From assembly GCF_938017775.1 (NCBI RefSeq), contig NZ_CALIIU010000038.1:1-64000 (forward strand): a stretch of DNA of 64,000 nt. Reading direction: 5' to 3'. This document shows, piece after piece, positions 59,318 through 64,000 of the stretch. Source of the DNA: an uncultured Campylobacter sp. (GTDB lineage Bacteria > Campylobacterota > Campylobacteria > Campylobacterales > Campylobacteraceae). The translations under genes were made by a program, and so were the position numbers. Each line of letters starts with the position of its first letter. Position 1 is the stretch's first letter. The notes below the pieces were generated by a model. It saw only the letters and a program-made list of their open reading frames with translations, was not told the origin of the DNA and made no database searches.

Positions 59318-59410
59318 GGGCAGAATGAGCTTAAATTTAAAATTCTATAAATTTTACGCTTTTCGCGCTTGGGCGGAATTTTGCCACGGCAAGATAAAAG
59401 GTGGCGAGCT

Positions 59411-60772
59411 ATGATAGGCATAGTGATGTTTGCGGCAGCGCTTTTTATGCTGTTACTCGGTTTTCCCGTTGCGTTTACGTTCGGCGCCGTGGCTGTGATT
59501 TTCGGCTTTATCTACGGACTTAGTGAGGCGTGGGATTACGCGCAGGGCTTTGAAATTTTAACCGAAGCTTTCGAGGATATGAGCAGACAGTTTTTTTCAC
59601 TGATGCCTAATAGAATTTACTCGATTATGGAAAATCAGCTGCTAATTTCGGTGCCGCTTTTTATTTTGATGGGTATGATTTTGCAAAAGACTCGCCTTGC
59701 GGAGCGTTTATTAGAGTCAATGGCATTTTTATTCGGCGGCGTACGAGGCGGCGTGGCGATCAGCACTGTTTTGGTGGGGGCGTTACTTGCGGCTACGACG
59801 GGCATCGTGGGCGCGACTGTCATCGCTATGGGCGTCATCAGCCTGCCCGTGATGATGAAATACGGCTACGATAAGCCTTTAGCTACCGGCACTATCGCTG
59901 CTGCGGGCACGCTTGGGCAGATTATCCCGCCTTCTATCGTGCTGATTATTTTAGGCGATATACTTTCTGTTTCGGTAGGTGATCTTTTCTCTGCAGCAGT
60001 TATTCCTGGGCTCGTGCTAGTGGGTTTTTACGTGATTTATATTGCGATTATTTCATATATTTGCAAAGATTATGCGCCGCCTGTTCCGCCGCTAGAGGGG
60101 CTTAGCAAATCAAAGCAAATTTTTATTGCGCTTAAAAACGTCGTGCCGGTGCTCGTGCTGATTTTGCTAGTCTTGGGATCTATTTTTGCGGGCATCGCTA
60201 CGCCTACGGAGAGCTCGTCGGTAGGTTGCTTGGGCGCGATAGCACTAGCTGTTTTGTACCGCACGTTTTCGTTTAGGCTGATCTATGACGCGCTAAAAAA
60301 TACCGCTAAAATTTCGGGCATGGTTTTTATGATTTTGATGGGCGCCACGGCATTTTCGATGATTTTTTCTTACACGGGTGGAGATGAGGTCGTAAAAAAT
60401 TTTATGGAAAATCTGCCCGGTCAAGCATGGGGATTTATCGCGCTTACGATGGTAGTTATCATAGTGCTTGGATTTTTTCTCGATTATGTAGAAATTTCAT
60501 ATATCATTTTGCCGATACTTTTGCCGATAGTAGAGTCTTTGCATATCAATCCTGTCTGGTTTGCGATCTTAATCGCTGTAAATTTACAAACATCGTTTAT
60601 GACGCCGCCATTTGGATTTTCGATATTTTTCTTAAAGGGCGTAACGCCGCCGCAAATCCACACCACGGACATTTACAAGGGCGTACTGCCTTTTATTTTA
60701 TTGCAAATTCTAGTGCTATTAACACTCGCAATCTTTCCGGGGGTTTTTGGTTTAAAAGCTTTTTTAGGCTAG
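59411..60772 (+). CDS. dctM: TRAP transporter large permease (DctM type)
   Basis: A 453-residue protein with about 12 membrane helices. LLGFPVAFTFGAVAVIFG, VLVGALLAATTGIVGATVIAMGVISLPVMM and TGTIAAAGTLGQIIPPSIVLIILG are DctM signatures. I chose ATG at 59411 because it gives the usual DctM start MIGIVMF; an upstream in-frame start adds non-family residues. It forms the transport path together with DctQ. A downstream pycB suggests the imported acid may be a C4-dicarboxylate or 2-oxo acid. Confidence 0.93.
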   Translation: MIGIVMFAAALFMLLLGFPVAFTFGAVAVIFGFIYGLSEAWDYAQGFEILTEAFEDMSRQFFSLMPNRIYSIMENQLLISVPLFILMGMILQKTRLAERLLESMAFLFGGVRGGVAISTVLVGALLAATTGIVGATVIAMGVISLPVMMKYGYDKPLATGTIAAAGTLGQIIPPSIVLIILGDILSVSVGDLFSAAVIPGLVLVGFYVIYIAIISYICKDYAPPVPPLEGLSKSKQIFIALKNVVPVLVLILLVLGSIFAGIATPTESSSVGCLGAIALAVLYRTFSFRLIYDALKNTAKISGMVFMILMGATAFSMIFSYTGGDEVVKNFMENLPGQAWGFIALTMVVIIVLGFFLDYVEISYIILPILLPIVESLHINPVWFAILIAVNLQTSFMTPPFGFSIFFLKGVTPPQIHTTDIYKGVLPFILLQILVLLTLAIFPGVFGLKAFLG

Positions 60773-60813
60773 AAATATTAAAATTCACGCTAAATTTAAC
60801 CTAGGAGCTAAAA

Positions 60814-62652
60814 ATGGCTAAAAAGCTTATCGACGTTATGGATACGACTTTTCGCGACGGATTTCAGTCAGTTTTTGGTGCGCGCGTGGCGATGGAGGAC
60901 TTCTTGCCTGCCGTTAGCGCGGCAAAAGACGCGGGCATCACGCACTTCGAGTTTGGCGGCGGCGCGCGGTTTCAAAGCCTGTATTTTTACCTAAACGAAG
61001 ACGCCTTTGAGATGATGGATAAATTTAGAAGCATCGTGGGGCCTGAGGCGAACCTGCAGACCCTTAGCCGCGGTGTAAATACCGTCACGCTCGATACCGG
61101 CAGCCGCGAGATCATCGATCTGCACGCCAAACTTTTTGCTAAACACGGCACGACGACGATTCGAAATTTCGACGCGTTAAACGACGTGGAAAATTTAAAA
61201 TTTAGCGGCGAGTGCATACATCGCCACGGCCTTAAACACGAAGTCGTGGTTACGATGATGGATCTGCCGCCGGGATGCAGCGGCGCGCACGATGCGGCGT
61301 TTTATGAGAAAATTCTACGTCAAATTTTAGACGCGCAGATTCCGTTCGACAGCGTCTGCTTCAAAGACGCAAGCGGCACCAGCAGCCCGCAGAAGGTCTA
61401 TGAGACGATCAAGCGCGCGCGTAAAATTTTAGGCGACGGCGTGCATATCCGCCTGCACACACACGAGACGGCGGGCGTTAGCGTCGCATGCTATCAGGCT
61501 GCGCTCGTAGCGGGTGTAGACGGCATCGATCTTGCCGCGCATCCCGTAAGCGGCGGCACCAGCCAGCCGGACATCCTTACGCTACTGCACGCGACGAAGG
61601 GGCAAAATTTCGATCTGGGGCTAGATGCAGAGAAAATTTTAAAATACGAAGAGGTTTTGGGCGAGTGCTTGAAGGATTATTTCATGCCGCCCGAGGCTAC
61701 GCAGGTAAGCCCACTCATTCCGTTTAGCCCAATGCCTGGAGGCGCGCTTACCGCAAACACTCAGATGATGCGCGATAATAAAATTTTAGACAAATTCCCA
61801 GCCGTCATCAAGGCTATGCGCGAAGTCGTCGAAAAGGGCGGTTTCGGCACGAGCGTAACGCCGGTTAGTCAGTTTTATTTCCAGCAGGCGTTTAATAACG
61901 TAATGTTTGGTCCGTGGAAAAAGATCGCCGAAGGCTACGGCAAGATGGTGTTAGGTTATTTCGGCAAAACGCCCGTTAAACCCGATGACGGCGTGATTAA
62001 GATGGCGGCGGAGCAGCTGGGACTACAGCCTACGACTAAACACGCCGTAGATATAGCCGATGCCGACGAGAACAAGAGCGTCGCGTATGCGCAGAAGATT
62101 CTACGCGAGCAGGGCATCGAACCTAACGAGGAGAACATATTTATCGCGCTTGCGTGCAAAGAAAAGGGCATCGCGTTTTTGAAGGGCGAGGGCAAGGTGA
62201 TGAGTCGTAAAAAAGAGGACGTAGCACCTGCCGCAAGTCATCAAAGCGGTATTTCTAAAAACGGCAAATTTGACGTTAAAATTAACGGCAAAATTTACAG
62301 CGTAGAATTCGCCGGGCAAAATGTGCTCGTAAACGGCGATCGATACGACGTCAGCTTCGATACCTCAGCGCCCGCGAAGCCGCAGCCGCAAAGCTCCGCC
62401 GGCGAGCAGCCCACTGCTAACGCGCGAGGTGGTGCGGACGATAACGATATAAAAGCGACGCTTCCTAGCAACGTATTTAAAATTTTAATAAAGGAAGGCG
62501 ACGCTGTTAAGGCAGGACAGAATGTCATCGTGCTTGAAGCGATGAAGATGGAGATAAATATCGAAAGTCCGCGTGATGGCATAATCGATAAAATTTTGAT
62601 CGCTCAAGGCGATACGGTCGATGCCGATCAGGTGCTCGCGATTTTAAGATAA
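60814..62652 (+). CDS. pycB: pyruvate/oxaloacetate carboxyltransferase subunit with biotin domain (PycB)
   Basis: A 612-residue protein. The N-terminal TIM-barrel carboxyltransferase domain begins with VMDTTFRDGFQSVFGARV (metal-binding Asp) and contains LHTHETAGVSVACY. It ends in a biotinyl domain with K578 in LEAMKMEINIE. In Campylobacter this is the B subunit of a two-part pyruvate carboxylase, making oxaloacetate; the same architecture is OadA of oxaloacetate decarboxylase. Its position before pckA, as in C. jejuni, favours PycB. The PycA partner and OadB/OadG are not seen. Confidence 0.92.
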   Translation: MAKKLIDVMDTTFRDGFQSVFGARVAMEDFLPAVSAAKDAGITHFEFGGGARFQSLYFYLNEDAFEMMDKFRSIVGPEANLQTLSRGVNTVTLDTGSREIIDLHAKLFAKHGTTTIRNFDALNDVENLKFSGECIHRHGLKHEVVVTMMDLPPGCSGAHDAAFYEKILRQILDAQIPFDSVCFKDASGTSSPQKVYETIKRARKILGDGVHIRLHTHETAGVSVACYQAALVAGVDGIDLAAHPVSGGTSQPDILTLLHATKGQNFDLGLDAEKILKYEEVLGECLKDYFMPPEATQVSPLIPFSPMPGGALTANTQMMRDNKILDKFPAVIKAMREVVEKGGFGTSVTPVSQFYFQQAFNNVMFGPWKKIAEGYGKMVLGYFGKTPVKPDDGVIKMAAEQLGLQPTTKHAVDIADADENKSVAYAQKILREQGIEPNEENIFIALACKEKGIAFLKGEGKVMSRKKEDVAPAASHQSGISKNGKFDVKINGKIYSVEFAGQNVLVNGDRYDVSFDTSAPAKPQPQSSAGEQPTANARGGADDNDIKATLPSNVFKILIKEGDAVKAGQNVIVLEAMKMEINIESPRDGIIDKILIAQGDTVDADQVLAILR

Positions 62653-62657
62653 ATTCC

Positions 62658-62687
62658 AAATTTAGGCGGGTGCTTCCGCCTAAATTT
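62658..62687 (+). terminator. inverted repeat after pycB
   Basis: Perfect 12-base arms (62658-62669 and 62676-62687) with a 6-base loop, both arms containing AAATTT. It starts five bases after the pycB stop. Because only a short T-run is part of the stem, it may be a weak terminator or may be shared between strands. Confidence 0.6.
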
Positions 62688-62735
62688 CATGGCGATCATC
62701 CTCGGTGCTTAAGCGAGCTCACCTAAATTTTAAGC

Positions 62736-62741
62736 TATAAT
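62736..62741 (+). promoter_or_regulatory. -10 element of pckA
   Basis: A perfect TATAAT 43 bases before the pckA ATG and after the pycB terminator, so pckA has its own promoter. Confidence 0.55.
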
Positions 62742-62783
62742 AGCGCAATCTTTTATCAAAATTTAATTTAAAAAGGACGCAAA

Positions 62784-64000
62784 ATGACAACTCCGAACGA
62801 TCTGGATAAACTAGGTCTTAAAAATATCAAAAAAATCAACTACAACTTAAGCTACGACGAGCTTTTCGAGCTTGAAAAGGCTATGGGCGAGGGACGCGTG
62901 TCAAGTAACGGCACCTTTATGGTCGATACGGGCATCTTTACGGGTCGTAGCCCAAAGGATAAGTACTTCGTAAAGCAGGACCCGAGCCAAAAATACATCG
63001 CCTGGGGCAAGATAAATCAGCCTATCTCAAAAGAGCTTTTCGATAAACTTTTAGCCAAAGCTAAAGCTCAGTTAAGCGGCAAGGAAATCTTTATCCAAGA
63101 CGCCTATTGCGGCGCCAGCAAATCCAGCCGTAAAAACGTGCGCTTCGTAACTGAAGTCGCGTGGCAAGCGCATTTTGTTAAAAATATGTTCATCCGCCCA
63201 AGCGAGAGCGAGCTTGCGGAATTTCATCCCGATTTCGTCGTTTACAACGCGTGCAAATGCAAAAACGAAGATTACGCGAGCGACAGGCTGCACTCCGACG
63301 TTTTCGTTATATTTAATGTCGAGGAAAACGTCGCCGTTATCGGCGGTACGTGGTACGGCGGCGAGATGAAAAAGGGAATTTTTTCTATGATGAACTACTG
63401 GCTACCGCTTGAGGGCAAGCTAAGCATGCACTGCTCGGCAAACGTGGGCAAGGACGGTGATACGGCGCTATTTTTCGGTCTAAGCGGCACGGGCAAAACG
63501 ACGCTCTCGACCGATCCAAACCGCAAGCTGATCGGCGACGATGAGCACGGCTGGGACGATGAGGGGATATTTAACTTCGAGGGCGGCTGCTACGCGAAGT
63601 GCATAAATTTAGACCCGAGCAGCGAGCCTGAAATTTACGCCGCGATCAAACGCGACGCGCTACTTGAAAACGTGGTCGCGGATGAGGCGGGCGTCGTGGA
63701 CTACAAAGACGGCAGCAAGACCGAAAACACCCGCGTCAGCTACCCGATCTATCACATCGATAACTACGAGCCAAGCTCTGCTGGCGGCCATCCGAAAAAT
63801 ATCATCTTCTTAACCGCCGACGCATTCGGCGTTTTGCCGCCGGTCGCAAAACTAACCAAAGAGCAGGCGATGTATTATTTCCTAAGCGGCTATACAGCCA
63901 AAGTCGCAGGCACCGAGCGCGGTATCACCGAGCCCGTGGCGACCTTTAGCGCGTGCTTCGGCGAGCCGTTTATGCCGCTGCACCCGACCGTTTACGCTAA
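62784..64000 (+). CDS. pckA: phosphoenolpyruvate carboxykinase (ATP), 3' end outside window
   Basis: The frame is open from ATG 62784 (AAAGGA upstream) to the last base, giving about 405 residues of a protein usually near 525. [12 protein letters not shown] and [23 protein letters not shown] (Walker A, near residue 233) identify the ATP-type enzyme. It converts oxaloacetate to phosphoenolpyruvate, so with PycB just upstream it provides the first steps of gluconeogenesis for an organism that feeds on amino and organic acids. Confidence 0.97.
   Translation, partial: MTTPNDLDKLGLKNIKKINYNLSYDELFELEKAMGEGRVSSNGTFMVDTGIFTGRSPKDKYFVKQDPSQKYIAWGKINQPISKELFDKLLAKAKAQLSGKEIFIQDAYCGASKSSRKNVRFVTEVAWQAHFVKNMFIRPSESELAEFHPDFVVYNACKCKNEDYASDRLHSDVFVIFNVEENVAVIGGTWYGGEMKKGIFSMMNYWLPLEGKLSMHCSANVGKDGDTALFFGLSGTGKTTLSTDPNRKLIGDDEHGWDDEGIFNFEGGCYAKCINLDPSSEPEIYAAIKRDALLENVVADEAGVVDYKDGSKTENTRVSYPIYHIDNYEPSSAGGHPKNIIFLTADAFGVLPPVAKLTKEQAMYYFLSGYTAKVAGTERGITEPVATFSACFGEPFMPLHPTVYA

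Overview
The window reads as chromosomal DNA of a Campylobacter species from one of the higher-GC, asaccharolytic lineages (the gracilis/rectus/showae type); the species cannot be proved from sequence alone. Support comes from gene orders familiar from C. jejuni: folE divergent from tig, recA-eno-FtsB-like-AMIN glycoprotein, pycB-pckA and nifS-nifU. The futalosine menaquinone gene mqnD and a SapC-family protein agree with this, as does the extreme abundance of RAATTY words (AAATTT and relatives).

Bases 1-5900 form an AT-rich accessory island. After a 5'-truncated hypothetical gene and a lipoprotein come two or three decayed CRISPR repeats and a truncated secreted protein. Next is a 53-residue stub that keeps only the first ~17 residues of Cas10/Cmr2. 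It is followed by an intact, tightly packed operon: a two-helix membrane CARF protein, a Csx1-type CARF-HEPN RNase, Csx20, and an HTH-WYL regulator. The island looks like a type III CRISPR locus that lost its interference complex but kept its cyclic-oligoadenylate output arm. A short FtsK/SpoIIIE C-terminal relic marks its right edge. This is the main candidate for an undescribed arrangement.

Bases 6.1-13.4 kb carry a frameshifted DUF3137 gene, then purN, nnr, comM/yifB, def, clpP and tig, all on the minus strand. Bases 13.7-31.5 kb hold folE, nifS-nifU, a PEB1-like binding protein, a double rhodanese, murB, mqnD, recA-eno-ftsB-like-cgpA-like, a nitroreductase, argH, hemD, a 6S RNA candidate and purD. 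Bases 31-37.5 kb hold RDD, lptD, a phosphoribosyltransferase-like gene, pnp and a universal stress protein. An AT-rich orphan gene follows at 37.9 kb, then antiporter, yfcE-like phosphoesterase, topA and dcd (minus), then ansB and accB-accC.

Bases 48.7-54.6 kb hold a five-gene cluster (two M20 hydrolases, a PepE-like peptidase, a DcuC-like transporter and PepT) that suggests uptake and hydrolysis of peptides or acyl-amino acids. The right end carries a frameshifted NAD(P)-binding protein, SapC family protein, cysQ, a type IV pilin-like protein and a DsbB/DsbI-like protein without its first CxxC. These are followed by TRAP permeases without a binding protein, pycB, and pckA cut by the window end.

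Other signals are a ~215-residue low-complexity insertion in the yfcE-like gene, made largely of RAATTY-bearing DNA; a similar smaller insertion in nnr; seven bacterial N-glycosylation sequons in the AMIN protein; and inverted-repeat terminators whose stems carry RAATTY words.
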